This document shows positions 18,311 through 28,300 of a stretch of 64,000 nt of DNA, piece by piece. Origin of the DNA: Paenimyroides marinum (GTDB lineage Bacteria; Bacteroidota; Bacteroidia; Flavobacteriales; Flavobacteriaceae). A program made the translations under genes and the position numbers. The notes beneath the pieces were generated by a model that worked only from the letters and a program-made list of their open reading frames with translations, ran no database searches and had not been told where the DNA came from. The stretch spans positions 62,001 to 126,000 of the forward strand of contig NZ_FNXE01000004.1 of NCBI RefSeq assembly GCF_900108395.1, given 5' to 3'. The stretch's first letter is position 1; the number at the start of each line of letters is the position of its first letter.

Positions 18311-19117
18311 ATGAAACAACTTTTTGTCATAGTAACAATAACTCTTTTTGCGGTTTCTTGTAAATCGTCGAAGAAAAACAACGATGCCGTTTTTGAAAAG
18401 AATTCAGAAAATATCCTTTCAAATGAATCTGTAAAAACAAAATCAACCGCTGAGAACCAACGCGCTGTACAGGAAATCGCCGCTGCACATTACGGTTTGT
18501 TCAATGATTTTAATACGTTGAAAATTAATGCAAATGTTGATTACACAGGTCAGGAAGGTTCTTATTCGCCATCTGCAGACATTCAAATAGAAAAAAACAA
18601 ACGTATTTTGATTGCGGTAAAAGCATTAGGCATACCACTTGCAAAGGTATATCTTACACCAGAAAGAGCAACTTATTATGAGGTTTTAGGGGGCACTTAT
18701 TACGATGGCGATTATCAATTTATCAAAGATTTTTTGGGTACAGAAGTAACGTATGAAAACGTAGAAAATTTATTGTTAGGCAAGGCTTTTTACGATTTAA
18801 ACACCAACGATTATATCAAAACCAGGAACAATGAGCTGGAATTAAAACTAAACCAGTTTTTAATGCGTTTGGTTATGGGAGGAAAAAATCAAATTGCTTC
18901 AACCGAAGTTACTCAGGATAAAAGTGCCGATAAATTAGTCATTCAGTACCCATCGTATCAATCAAGCGAAAATATTTATCTTCCAAAAGAAATAAACATC
19001 CACGCGATGCAGAAAAACGATGTGCAGATTAAAATTGATTACAGACGCGTTTCGGTCAATCCGTCGTTAGATTTCAGATATAAAATCCCTAATAATTCCA
19101 AACCAATTAAAATTTAA
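18311..19117 (+). CDS. DUF4292 lipoprotein
   Basis: A 268-residue lipoprotein (MKQLFVIVTITLFAVSCKSS, lipobox cysteine at 17) matching the Bacteroidota DUF4292 family: an LolB-like half-barrel with the segments LKINANVDYTGQEGSYSPSA and RILIAVKALGIPLAKVYLTP. It is inferred to sit in the outer membrane, perhaps in lipoprotein or lipid handling. It is followed after 25 bp by the EnvC-like gene, a pairing that I recall as common in flavobacteria and that suggests a shared envelope job. Confidence 0.85.
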   Translation: MKQLFVIVTITLFAVSCKSSKKNNDAVFEKNSENILSNESVKTKSTAENQRAVQEIAAAHYGLFNDFNTLKINANVDYTGQEGSYSPSADIQIEKNKRILIAVKALGIPLAKVYLTPERATYYEVLGGTYYDGDYQFIKDFLGTEVTYENVENLLLGKAFYDLNTNDYIKTRNNELELKLNQFLMRLVMGGKNQIASTEVTQDKSADKLVIQYPSYQSSENIYLPKEINIHAMQKNDVQIKIDYRRVSVNPSLDFRYKIPNNSKPIKI

Positions 19118-19142
19118 TTATTTTTGAACAAAATTCTATGTA

Positions 19143-20399
19143 ATGCGTCGCATTTTATCCTTTATATTATTATTTCTGTCGTTTAACACCTTTGCACAAC
19201 AAGATTATCAGGCACAACAACGTAAACTTGAAGAGCGAAAAGCCCAGATTTTAAAAGAAATCAAAGAATTTCAAAACTTGCTCAACACCAATAAAAAGCA
19301 AGAACGGAATATTTTAGCTGAACTGAACGAGCAAAACAGAAAAATCAAACTTCAAACAGAATTAATTTCTAATTCTCAAAAACAAATACGTACGCTTAAA
19401 AACGACATTTACGTAAACACGCTGGCATCAAACAAATTAAAACGCGAACTGGCTGTTTTAAAAGAAGATTATGCCAAAACCATTGTAAAATCGTACAAAT
19501 CGCGTTCAGAACAAAACCGTATCATGTTTATTTTGTCGAGTGAAAACTTTTTACAGGCATATAAACGTATGCAGTACATTAAGCAATATGCCAAATACCG
19601 CAAATCGCAAGGAGATGAAATCAGAGAAAAATTTGAAGAATTAGAACGTATTTCGGCACACTTGGAAATCCAGAAAAGCAAACAGGAGAAAATTGTCCGA
19701 GAACAAGAAAAACAACGCAAAGAATTACAAGGCGAACGCAACAAGCAAAGCGAGCTGATGAATCTTGTTAAAAAAGACAGTAAAAAATACAGTTCTCAAA
19801 TTCAAAATAAACAAAAGGAAACTAAAAAGATAGATCAACAGATAAAAGTAATTATCAAAAAGATCATTGAGGAAGAAAACCGCAAACGCAGAGAAGAAGA
19901 GGAACGCAAAGCAAAAGCTGCCGGTAAAACAGTTGCTCCAAAAACCTCTTCAGCCGGCAAATTAGAAATGACACCTGAAGAGAAAGCCTTGGCAGCAAGT
20001 TTCAGCAACAACCGCGGGCGTTTGCCTTGGCCGGTTGAAAAAGGGTACATTTCAGTTCATTACGGTACTGTTAAACATCCGGAATATAACATTGAATATG
20101 AGAGCCACGGCATTGAAATTACTACGGAAAAAGGAGCCGCCGTTCGCAGTGTTTTTGAAGGAGAGGTATCGCAAATTCAAGTAATTGGAAATACCAGAAC
20201 CGTATTTATACGTCACGGAGAATACATCACGGTTTACAATAATTTGGCAACGGTATCGGTTACGCAAAACCAGAAAGTAACCACCAAACAAAAAATTGGA
20301 ACGGTAGCTAATAACCACGAAGGTGTTGCAGTGCTTAAATTTATGTTGACCAAAAATGAGACAATTAACAATCCACAATCGTGGTTAAGCAGTAAATAA
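19143..20399 (+). CDS. EnvC-like murein hydrolase activator with degenerate LytM domain
   Basis: A 418-residue exported protein: signal peptide (cleavage near TFAQ), a long coiled coil over about residues 20-260, and a C-terminal M23/LytM domain (about 295-415). The domain lacks the metal ligands of active M23 peptidases: the HxxxD site reads SHGIEIT (E in place of D) and the final HxH site reads LKFML, though RHGEYITVYNN is kept. E. coli EnvC has the same combination of coiled coil and inactive LytM domain and activates cell-division amidases, so that role is inferred here. The dioxygenase gene follows after 2 bp. Confidence 0.87.
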   Translation: MRRILSFILLFLSFNTFAQQDYQAQQRKLEERKAQILKEIKEFQNLLNTNKKQERNILAELNEQNRKIKLQTELISNSQKQIRTLKNDIYVNTLASNKLKRELAVLKEDYAKTIVKSYKSRSEQNRIMFILSSENFLQAYKRMQYIKQYAKYRKSQGDEIREKFEELERISAHLEIQKSKQEKIVREQEKQRKELQGERNKQSELMNLVKKDSKKYSSQIQNKQKETKKIDQQIKVIIKKIIEEENRKRREEEERKAKAAGKTVAPKTSSAGKLEMTPEEKALAASFSNNRGRLPWPVEKGYISVHYGTVKHPEYNIEYESHGIEITTEKGAAVRSVFEGEVSQIQVIGNTRTVFIRHGEYITVYNNLATVSVTQNQKVTTKQKIGTVANNHEGVAVLKFMLTKNETINNPQSWLSSK

Positions 20400-20401
20400 T
20401 T

Positions 20402-20935
20402 ATGACAGTTCAAAAACCTTTTAATCTGCAAAAATGGATTGACGAAAACCGCGGGCTATTAAAACCACCGGTTGGCAATAAAAATATTTACACAGAATCG
20501 GGCGATTTTATAGTGATGGTTGTTGGCGGACCCAATGCCCGTAAAGATTATCATTATAATGAGGCCGACGAATTTTTCTTTCAGTTAGAAGGAAGCATCT
20601 CTGTTGCCATTCAAACAGAAAACGGAAAAGAAGTTATGGAATTAAATGCGGGCGATGTATTCTTACTTCCTGCAAAAACACCACATTCACCCATCCGGAC
20701 TGAAGGCTCTGTTGGTTTAGTAGTAGAAGTAAAACGATCAAACCCGGAAACAAAAGACGGGTTGCTTTGGTATTGCGACCATTGCAATGAAAAATTACAC
20801 GAAGTTTATTTCCCATTAAACAACATCGAAACCGATTTTTTACCGCATTTTAAACATTTTTATACCTCTGAAGAGTTACGAACTTGTAAGAAATGTGGCG
20901 AAATTATGGAAGCCGATGAACGTTTCATTGGTTAA
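20402..20935 (+). CDS. nbaC: 3-Hydroxyanthranilate 3,4-dioxygenase
   Basis: A 177-residue cupin. The iron ligands fall at H51, E57 and H95 and the substrate arginine at R47 (GPNARKDYHYNEADEFFF, TPHSP), the same numbering as the well-studied Cupriavidus enzyme. The C-terminal rubredoxin-like site is complete: C125-x2-C128 and C162-x2-C165. It opens the ring of 3-hydroxyanthranilate to aminocarboxymuconate semialdehyde in the kynurenine route to quinolinate or further catabolism. It is directly behind the EnvC-like gene and ahead of an aldehyde dehydrogenase. Confidence 0.94.
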   Translation: MTVQKPFNLQKWIDENRGLLKPPVGNKNIYTESGDFIVMVVGGPNARKDYHYNEADEFFFQLEGSISVAIQTENGKEVMELNAGDVFLLPAKTPHSPIRTEGSVGLVVEVKRSNPETKDGLLWYCDHCNEKLHEVYFPLNNIETDFLPHFKHFYTSEELRTCKKCGEIMEADERFIG

Positions 20936-21010
20936 TTCACCATATTTTATTAACTTAGTCGATTACAAAGAATCATTAAATATTTAAGGTACGCCGTACC
21001 ACGAAAAACA

Positions 21011-22531
21011 ATGAAAACAATTTTATCTCAGTTAGGATTAAACAATACAAACTTAGGGTCATCAACAGGATCTCAATGGTTTGCAAACGGAACAGAAATT
21101 TCTTCTTACACGCCGGTAAACGGTTCATTAATTGGAACCGTCCAAACCACGTCGAACGATGATTACGAAAAAGTGGTAGCTACAGCAGCCGAGGCTTTTA
21201 AAAAATGGCGTTTGGTTCCTGCACCAAAACGCGGCGATATTGTACGCCAGGTTGCAGAAGCTTTACGCGAAAATAAAGATGCTTTAGGACGTTTGGTTTC
21301 TTATGAAATGGGGAAAAGTTTGCAAGAAGGTTTGGGCGAAGTTCAGGAAATGATCGACATTTGTGATTTTGCTGTTGGTTTATCTCGTCAGCTGTACGGC
21401 TTAACCATGCACTCTGAACGTCCAATGCACCGTATGTACGAGCAGTACCACCCTATAGGAATTGTGGGAATTATTTCTGCCTTTAACTTCCCGGTAGCCG
21501 TTTGGTCTTGGAACGCTGCTTTGGCTTGGGTTTGTGGCGATGTTTGTGTTTGGAAACCAAGTTCAAAAACACCTTTATGTGCCATTGCCTGTCAAAACAT
21601 CATCACAAAAGTATTCGAGAAAAATAATGTACCAGAAGGTGTAAGCTGTTTAGTTACAGGAAATGCTTCGGGTGATTTAATAAATAACGACAAACGCATC
21701 CCTTTGGTTTCTTTCACAGGATCTACCCGTATTGGCCGCCACGTATCAAAAACAGTTGCAGAACGTTTTGGTAAAACCATTTTAGAATTAGGCGGAAACA
21801 ATGCCATTATCGTATCTGAACATTCTGATTTGAATATGGTATTGGTAGGAGCTGTTTTCGGAGCTGTAGGAACTGCCGGACAACGTTGTACATCTACTCG
21901 TAGATTAATCGTGCATGAAAGTGTGTATGATAAAACAATCGAAACCTTGAAAAATGCTTATGGTCAGTTAAAGATTGGTAATCCTTTAGACGCGGCTAAC
22001 CACGTGGGACCGCTTATTGATACCAAAGCCGTTGAAGATTATTTAAAAGCTATTGAAAAAGCTAAAGCCGAAGGCGGCAAAATTGTTGTAGAAGGCGGTG
22101 TTGTAGAAGGTGCCGGTTACGAAAGCGGATGCTACGTAAAACCATGTATCATTGAAGCTAAAAACGAATTTGAGATTGTACAGGAAGAAACTTTTGCTCC
22201 AATTTTATATGTAATAAAATACAGCACCATTGAAGAAGCAATCGACCTACAAAACAATGTTCCTCAAGGATTGTCTTCATCAATCTTTACAAATAATTTA
22301 CGTGAAGCTGAATTGTTTTTGTCACACGCCGGATCTGATTGTGGAATCGCAAATGTAAACATTGGAACATCTGGTGCCGAAATTGGTGGTGCTTTTGGTG
22401 GTGAAAAAGAAACAGGTGGCGGACGTGAATCGGGTTCTGATGCATGGAAAGTATATATGCGTCGTCAAACAAACACCATTAATTATGGAACAGAACTACC
22501 ATTGGCACAAGGAATTAACTTTAATATATAA
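21011..22531 (+). CDS. Aldehyde dehydrogenase, ALDH7 (antiquitin/aminoadipate semialdehyde) type
   Basis: A 506-residue aldehyde dehydrogenase. General base E259 in [12 protein letters not shown] and catalytic C293 in [13 protein letters not shown] are both present, along with [12 protein letters not shown] and [12 protein letters not shown]. The motif wording and length match ALDH7, which oxidises alpha-aminoadipate semialdehyde in lysine breakdown. Placement after 3-hydroxyanthranilate dioxygenase would also allow a role on 2-aminomuconate semialdehyde, but that enzyme is normally ALDH8-like; I favour lysine or general aldehyde oxidation. The 75-bp spacer before it contains a short palindrome GGTACGCCGTACC (20989-21001). 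Confidence 0.88.
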   Translation: MKTILSQLGLNNTNLGSSTGSQWFANGTEISSYTPVNGSLIGTVQTTSNDDYEKVVATAAEAFKKWRLVPAPKRGDIVRQVAEALRENKDALGRLVSYEMGKSLQEGLGEVQEMIDICDFAVGLSRQLYGLTMHSERPMHRMYEQYHPIGIVGIISAFNFPVAVWSWNAALAWVCGDVCVWKPSSKTPLCAIACQNIITKVFEKNNVPEGVSCLVTGNASGDLINNDKRIPLVSFTGSTRIGRHVSKTVAERFGKTILELGGNNAIIVSEHSDLNMVLVGAVFGAVGTAGQRCTSTRRLIVHESVYDKTIETLKNAYGQLKIGNPLDAANHVGPLIDTKAVEDYLKAIEKAKAEGGKIVVEGGVVEGAGYESGCYVKPCIIEAKNEFEIVQEETFAPILYVIKYSTIEEAIDLQNNVPQGLSSSIFTNNLREAELFLSHAGSDCGIANVNIGTSGAEIGGAFGGEKETGGGRESGSDAWKVYMRRQTNTINYGTELPLAQGINFNI

Positions 22532-22538
22532 TAAAAAA

Positions 22539-22943
22539 ATGAGAAAATTAGTTATAGCTGCAACTATGTTATTTGCAGTACAGTTTGCATCGGCTCAATC
22601 AGTAGATTTTAAAAAAGATGTTATTGAAATGGTTAAAATATCAGGTTCAGCAGCAAATTACACTGCGTTTTTTGAACCTATTATGGAACAAATATCAGAA
22701 GACAAACGTGCTGATTTTAAAAAAGATATTGAGGCTTTAATGCCTTCTATATATGAAAAAACAGCAGAGGTAATGATGAAGTATTATACGCACGACGATG
22801 TCAAAAAAATGATGGAATTTTATAAATCTCCAATTGGTCAAAAAATACAGGAAAGTACTCCAAAGATCTTAAAAGATCAAATGAGTGATATGCAAGATTT
22901 ACAATTACAAATTCAAGGTATCTTAATGAAATACATGCAATAA
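22539..22943 (+). CDS. DUF2059-like secreted protein
   Basis: A 134-residue exported protein (MRKLVIAATMLFAVQFASAQ signal). The frame is open back to 22362 through the dehydrogenase gene, but only the ATG at 22539 yields a signal peptide. The body is helical and carries the DUF2059 pattern YYTHDDVKKMMEFYKSPIGQ KIQE, seen in small periplasmic proteins of unknown function. A paralogue-like gene follows at 23051 after a terminator. Confidence 0.8.
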   Translation: MRKLVIAATMLFAVQFASAQSVDFKKDVIEMVKISGSAANYTAFFEPIMEQISEDKRADFKKDIEALMPSIYEKTAEVMMKYYTHDDVKKMMEFYKSPIGQKIQESTPKILKDQMSDMQDLQLQIQGILMKYMQ

Positions 22944-22949
22944 TACATT

Positions 22950-22980
22950 AAAAAAAGAGGTCTTTTAAACCTCTTTTTTT
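22950..22980 (+). terminator. Rho-independent terminator
   Basis: A 6-bp core stem AGAGGT / ACCTCT, extended by an A run on the left and a T run on the right, with a 7-nt loop; 7 bases after the DUF2059-like gene. Confidence 0.82.
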
Positions 22981-23050
22981 ATTAAATTACGTTAAAGTTA
23001 TTCATCATTTCTGTTTTTTATTATAACTTTATTTTTCTAAATAAATTGAT

Positions 23051-23485
23051 ATGAAAAAATTATTGTATGTATGTTTCGCTTTCTTTGCGATACAGGTTGG
23101 TTTTGCACAAGCTTCACCGGAAGCAAAAGCATATATTAAAAACCTTAAGATGAAAGAAAGTTTAGACCAGACAAAAACCGGTATAACCAATCTTATTCTT
23201 AGTGAAAATCTTGAAAAATTCAATACGGAATTTGATGGTTTGGTAAACACCTTTATCACAGATTTTGAAAATTTAGTCCAAGAAAATTATTCGGCTGAAG
23301 ACTTAAACAAGTTAAACAAAAGTTTAGAGAGTAATGCCACACCAGAACCAATTGCTCCAAAAGATGCCGTAGCCTTTCAAGAAAAAGCAAACAAAATCCA
23401 GGAAGAAATGGGAATGTCGTTACAAGGAATTGTGATGAAGTACGGCGATCCTGTAAAATTAGAAGAAATGCAGCAACAAGAATAG
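23051..23485 (+). CDS. Small secreted helical protein, DUF2059-like
   Basis: A 144-residue protein with a signal peptide (MKKLLYVCFAFFAIQVGFAQ). The body is largely helical (ENYSAEDLNKLNKSLESNAT) and, like the preceding gene, ends with a methionine/glutamine-rich tail (GIVMKYGDPVKLEEMQQQE). Similar size, signal and position suggest it is a diverged paralogue of the DUF2059-like gene upstream, but identity is low. Function unknown. It has its own terminator. Confidence 0.72.
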   Translation: MKKLLYVCFAFFAIQVGFAQASPEAKAYIKNLKMKESLDQTKTGITNLILSENLEKFNTEFDGLVNTFITDFENLVQENYSAEDLNKLNKSLESNATPEPIAPKDAVAFQEKANKIQEEMGMSLQGIVMKYGDPVKLEEMQQQE

Positions 23486-23503
23486 CAGCACACAAAAAAG
23501 ATG

Positions 23504-23530
23504 AAGAGAGGCAATTATGCCTCTTTTTTT
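23504..23530 (+). terminator. Rho-independent terminator
   Basis: A perfect 7-bp stem AGAGGCA / TGCCTCT, extendable by A-T pairs, with a 4-nt loop ATTA and a run of T residues, 18 bases after the stop at 23485. Confidence 0.85.
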
Positions 23531-23535
23531 ATACG

Positions 23536-23543
23536 TATTTTTG
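23536..23543 (+). promoter_or_regulatory. Putative -7 element, YchJ-like gene
   Basis: TATTTTTG fits TAnnTTTG, lies 15 bases before the ATG at 23559 and directly follows a terminator, so a new transcript starting here is plausible. Confidence 0.5.
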
Positions 23544-23558
23544 AAAAAAAAGATTTTT

Positions 23559-23942
23559 ATGAAATGTCCTTGTTGTTCCGGCAAACCATATAGTGCTTGT
23601 TGCGAGCCTTATCACAAAAAAGAACACAATGCCCCAACTGCCGAAGCCTTGATGCGTTCGCGGTTTTCCGCATTTGCCTTTCCAAATGGGGCATATCTTT
23701 TAAATACCACACTGCCTGCCAAACGTAAATTTCATTCACAAGAAGAATTACAAGAATGGGGAGAGATCAATCAATGGGTAAAATTAGAAATTGTAAATCT
23801 TCCGGCGATCAATCAGGTAGAATTCAAAGCTTTTTATATCGATTCAGAAGGAAAAGAGCAGCTTCATCACGAATTATCTGTATTTCAAAAAATAAACGAT
23901 CGTTGGTTTTACGTTTCAGGAACTTTTTTAAACGACAATTAA
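23559..23942 (+). CDS. YchJ/UPF0225-family protein with SEC-C-type zinc motif
   Basis: A 127-residue protein starting MKCPCCSGKPYSACCEPYHK; the C-P-C-C ... C-C cluster is the SEC-C zinc-binding motif at the N-terminus of the YchJ family, followed by the family phrase TAEALMRSRFSAFAF and the NTF2-like domain ending RWFYVSGTF. The upstream extension to 23517 is rejected because it crosses the terminator and promoter. Function of YchJ proteins is not established. Confidence 0.88.
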   Translation: MKCPCCSGKPYSACCEPYHKKEHNAPTAEALMRSRFSAFAFPNGAYLLNTTLPAKRKFHSQEELQEWGEINQWVKLEIVNLPAINQVEFKAFYIDSEGKEQLHHELSVFQKINDRWFYVSGTFLNDN

Positions 23943-23956
23943 CGTCTTTCTAAAAA

Positions 23957-24124
23957 ATGATATTTGTAATGGGAAGAAGAAATGAAACCAACCGATTAAA
24001 TCACAAAAAAAAAGTAGATCAGAAAAAGAAAAAAATAAAAGATTCCGAATCTGCACGAAAAGAGAAACTAAAACAGATACAAAAGAAATTCAACAAACAA
24101 AATTCAACGGAAACAGACCAATAA
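23957..24124 (+). CDS. Small lysine-rich basic protein (hypothetical)
   Basis: An open frame of 55 codons fills the gap between the ychJ-like gene and sbcD and stops one base before the sbcD ATG. An internal ATG at 23969 gives a 51-residue alternative (MGRRNETNRLNHKKKVDQKK onwards). More than a third of the residues are K or R, with helical K/E/Q segments, as in small nucleic-acid-binding or ribosome-associated proteins. The tight coupling to sbcD favours a real gene; composition (A-rich DNA gives lysine codons by chance) argues caution. Confidence 0.5.
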   Translation: MIFVMGRRNETNRLNHKKKVDQKKKKIKDSESARKEKLKQIQKKFNKQNSTETDQ

Positions 24125-24125
24125 T

Positions 24126-25331
24126 ATGAAAATTCTGCATACTGCCGACTGGCATTTAGGAAAGCGTTTAGACGGTTTTTCGCGTTTAGAAGAACAAGTG
24201 GACGTAATGAACGAAATGGTACAAATTGCCAACAATGAAAATGTTGACATGGTTTTAATAGCCGGCGATTTGTTTGACACGTTTAATCCATCGGTTGAAG
24301 CTACTGAATTATTTTACAAAACACTGAAACAACTCACAAATAACGGTACGCGACCCGTTGTTGCCATTGCAGGAAACCACGATTCGCCAGACAGGATTAA
24401 TGCTCCCGACCCGCTGGCACGTGAATGCGGAATCATCCTTATTGGTCATCCCAATGAACTAATTCATCCTTTTAAAACCGATCATTTCAGCATCACCCAA
24501 TCGGCAGAAGGATTTATCGAGCTTGCTATCGATAACATCAATTTTCCTGTACGGATTATTCATACGGCGTATGCAAACGAAATCCGGTTAAAGCATTATT
24601 TTGGCGAAGACAAAGAAGAACAGTTAAACCATGTTTTAAAAGAGCAGTGGAAAAAAATCGCTGATGAATTTTGCGATGAAAACGGCATCAATCTGCTGAT
24701 TTCTCATTTGTATATGAACAAACGGGGAGCAGAACTTTTAGAAGAACCCGAAGGCGAAAAACCAATCAAAATCGGTAATGCGGATTTGGTTTTTTCTGAT
24801 GGAATTCCACCGCAGATTCAATACACCGCATTAGGGCATTTACACGCTTTCAACAACATCGGAACCATTGAAAAACCTGTTATTTATGCCTCTTCTCCTT
24901 TGTGCTATAGCTTTAGCGAAGCCGGGCAAACCAAATATGTTGCTCTTGTAAACCTGGAACCTAATAAGCAGGCTACGTTCACAAAAATCAATCTTACAAA
25001 AGGAAAACCATTGGTTCGAAAGACCTTTCAGACAGTTGAAAATGCCGTCAATTGGCTTTTAGAGCACCCAAATACCTTAGTGGAGTTAACCATTGAAAGC
25101 GAAACGTTTTTAACAACCGGTGAACGCAAGGCACTTTTTCAGTCACATTCAGGCATTGTACACTTGATCCCGAAAGTTAAAAATCAGATGGCAGACAGCA
25201 ATCAAATGAATGAAATCAATCTCAATCAGGACATAAAGGAACTGTTCAAAGACTATTTTAAGTCGAAAAACGCCAATCAGCAACCAAACAACGAACTGAT
25301 GGATTTGTTTAACGAAATTTTAAACGATTAA
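24126..25331 (+). CDS. sbcD: SbcD (Mre11-like) exonuclease subunit
   Basis: A 401-residue calcineurin-type phosphoesterase with the Mre11 motif series: HTADWHLGK (D8, H10), IAGDLFDTF, AGNHDSPDR, LLISHLYMNKRG and ALGHLHAF. With SbcC it forms the ATP-dependent nuclease that opens hairpins and trims protein-blocked DNA ends. It precedes sbcC by 2 bp, the standard operon. Confidence 0.95.
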   Translation: MKILHTADWHLGKRLDGFSRLEEQVDVMNEMVQIANNENVDMVLIAGDLFDTFNPSVEATELFYKTLKQLTNNGTRPVVAIAGNHDSPDRINAPDPLARECGIILIGHPNELIHPFKTDHFSITQSAEGFIELAIDNINFPVRIIHTAYANEIRLKHYFGEDKEEQLNHVLKEQWKKIADEFCDENGINLLISHLYMNKRGAELLEEPEGEKPIKIGNADLVFSDGIPPQIQYTALGHLHAFNNIGTIEKPVIYASSPLCYSFSEAGQTKYVALVNLEPNKQATFTKINLTKGKPLVRKTFQTVENAVNWLLEHPNTLVELTIESETFLTTGERKALFQSHSGIVHLIPKVKNQMADSNQMNEINLNQDIKELFKDYFKSKNANQQPNNELMDLFNEILND

Positions 25332-25333
25332 TT

Positions 25334-28300
25334 ATGATTCCTATTCAATTGACAATAGAAGGTTTGTATTCGTACCAGAAACGGCAAACCATTGATTTTT
25401 CTAATTTGATAAATGCCGGATTATTTGGCATTTTTGGTACTGTTGGTTCAGGAAAATCATCTATTTTAGAAGCCATTACCTTTGCTTTATACGGCGAAAC
25501 CGAACGTTTAAATGCCAAAGATAAACGTGCTTACAATATGATGAATCTAAAATCGAACAGCTCATACATTACTTTTGATTTTCTGAATTTTGAAGACAAA
25601 ACGTTTCGCATTACCCGTGAATATAAACGAAACAGCAAGCGTTTTGAAGAAATCAAGCCATCAACTGTTATTTTATATAAGAAAATGAACAATGAATGGA
25701 TTCCGTTAAATCACACCAATTTACAGGAAATTATTGGATTGAGTTACGACAATTTTAAACGGACCATCATTATTCCACAAGGAAAATTTAAAGAATTTAT
25801 TGAATTGGGTGCCAAAGACCGTACCCAAATGATGAAAGAAATCTTCAATCTTCATAAGTACGATTTATACGATAAAGTTTCGGTTTTAAACAGCAGAAAT
25901 TTAACCCAACTGAATCAGTTAGAAGGGAAATTATCAGGTTTTGAAGAAGTTTCGGAAGAACACATAGCCTTTTTGCAGGATCAATTAACATCTGAAATTG
26001 AAATTCTACACATCAAAAAAACTGATTTTGAAACAATTAGTAAAAAGCTTCAGGCTCTTGAGAACATTAAATCGGATGTTGAATTGCTGCTGAACAAACA
26101 AAACACATTCTCAGAATTAGCCCAACAGAAACCGGAAATTGAACGAAAAAATGCCGAATTAGATTTATACGAAAAAGTATATAAAACATTCCATCAACAG
26201 TTGGTTGATCTTGAGAAAACAGAAAAAAACATTCAAAGCATCAGCATTCAGGCAAAAGATCAAGAAAGCGAATTAAACATTTCTGAAACCGAATTATCAA
26301 AAATAAGTCAGAAAATAACCGAATTGCAACCTGCTTTTAACCAGCTTCCACAAAAACGTTTAGAAGAAGAAGACTTAAAGCGCATTGCCGAGAATATTTA
26401 TTTTGAATCTGAAATTATCGAATTAAAAAGTCGTTCTGAAAAAGGGAGTGAAAAAGTTAATGAGGTCGAAGAAAACATTGAAACGATTCGGAAAATCATA
26501 AAATCAGCCGATGAAGAAATCATACAACTCACTAAAAATCAAATTGATTCAGCTATTTTAATAAGCGTTGGCAATTGGTTTATACAACAACAAAATTTAT
26601 TAAAAAACAGACAAAATCAACAAGAAAAAATAAAAGGGATACAAGCTGAAATTGCTCAAATATCAAATGAATTAGCAGCTGCAAACGTTTCTGTTAACAA
26701 TTTTGAAAACGATGTACAACTAAAAAAAACAACGTATAATTCGCAAAAAAATCAATTAGAAGAAAAGCGTAGAAATTTAGAAGTTCAGCAAAAACTGTCG
26801 CATTTCGCACACAATCTGCACAACGGAGAAGCCTGTCCGCTTTGTGGAGCTTTAGAACATCCGGCGGTAATTGTTTTGGACGATGTTACTACGAATTTAG
26901 AAGCACTGCAGATAGAAAGTACCCATTTAGACAACCAGTACAATGAATGGGTTGATTTCGCAGAAAAAATTCGTCAAAAAATTCAGAAACTATCGCTTGT
27001 TGAAGAACAGTTTTTAATAGAAAAAAATGCTGTTCAGACTATTGAAAATCAACTTTTAAACCACCAATCACAATTTATTTGGAGTGAATTTGATCCGGCT
27101 GATTTTACAGATTTTGAACACAAAAAGAATCTATCTTTGCAATTAAACCGTCAGGTAGATGAAAAATCGAAATTAATTACGACACAAAGACAATTATTAG
27201 ATGCAGCACAAGAAAAGCTTGAAAAGTTTAAGAAAGCATTAGCAGAGTTTAAATTAGATGAAGCCAAAAAAACGGCACAAATAAAACAAAATTCAGCAAA
27301 CCTAAAGGTTTTGGTTTCTGAGGATTTCCGTTCTTTTTCTGTGGAGGAAATTCAGCAAAAATTAAATGATTTGCAATTGTTCAATCAAAAAACAGAAACT
27401 GATTTTAAGCTTTTAACCGAACAATTTAATTATTTAAACAATCAAATTTCCGGACAGAAAGCATCGCTTCATTCCATACAAAAGCAATTGAATGATTTGA
27501 ATGATGAGTATGAAAAACTCAATGTCCTTTTCAATCAGAATCTATCCCATCAAAATCACACAAAAGAACAGGTTTTAGAAGTAATCAATCTAAAATTAGA
27601 TGTAGATTCTACAAGAAAACAGGTTCAGGATTTTATGATTGCCTATAAAACATTGCACAATCAAATAGAAGAACTGCAAGAGAAATTAAAAAATCAAGCT
27701 TTTAGCGAAGAAGAGCTTCAACAACAACAAAAGCAGTTTTTAACGATAAAAAAACAATTAGAAGAAGCCACAGAAAACGTAACAAAAACAAAAACCGAAA
27801 TACAGCGTTTAACCACCGCATTCAATCAAAAGAAAGAGCTTTTAAAGCAGCAGGAAGCATTGAGAGGTCGGGCAGAAAATTTAAAAACGCTTTCTAACCT
27901 GTTTAAAGCAGCCGGATTTGTACAGTATGTTTCCACCATTTACCTTAAACAACTGTGCGAAAATGCCAATATACGTTTCCGGAAAATGACGCGGAACCAG
28001 TTACATTTACAGATAAATGAAACGAACGATTTTGAAGTGGTTGATTACTTAAACGAAGGCAAAACGCGGAGCGTAAAAACACTTTCAGGCGGGCAATCGT
28101 TTCAGGTTTCGTTGAGTTTGGCACTGGCACTGGCAGAAAGCGTACAGGTGCACACCAAAGCAGGAAAAAACTTCTTTTTCATCGACGAAGGTTTTGGAAC
28201 ACAAGATACCGAATCGGTCAATATTGTTTTTGAAACGTTGAATAACCTACACAAAGAAAACCGGATTGTCGGGATTATCTCGCATGTGGAAGAACTGAAA

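Noticed and set aside
20989..21001. Short palindrome GGTACGCCGTACC before the ALDH7-type gene as an operator
   Set aside because: Only a 5-bp arm, found once, with no adjacent regulator; kept as a note only.
22362..22538. N-terminal extension of the DUF2059-like protein
   Set aside because: It overlaps the end of the dehydrogenase gene and would bury the signal peptide inside the protein.
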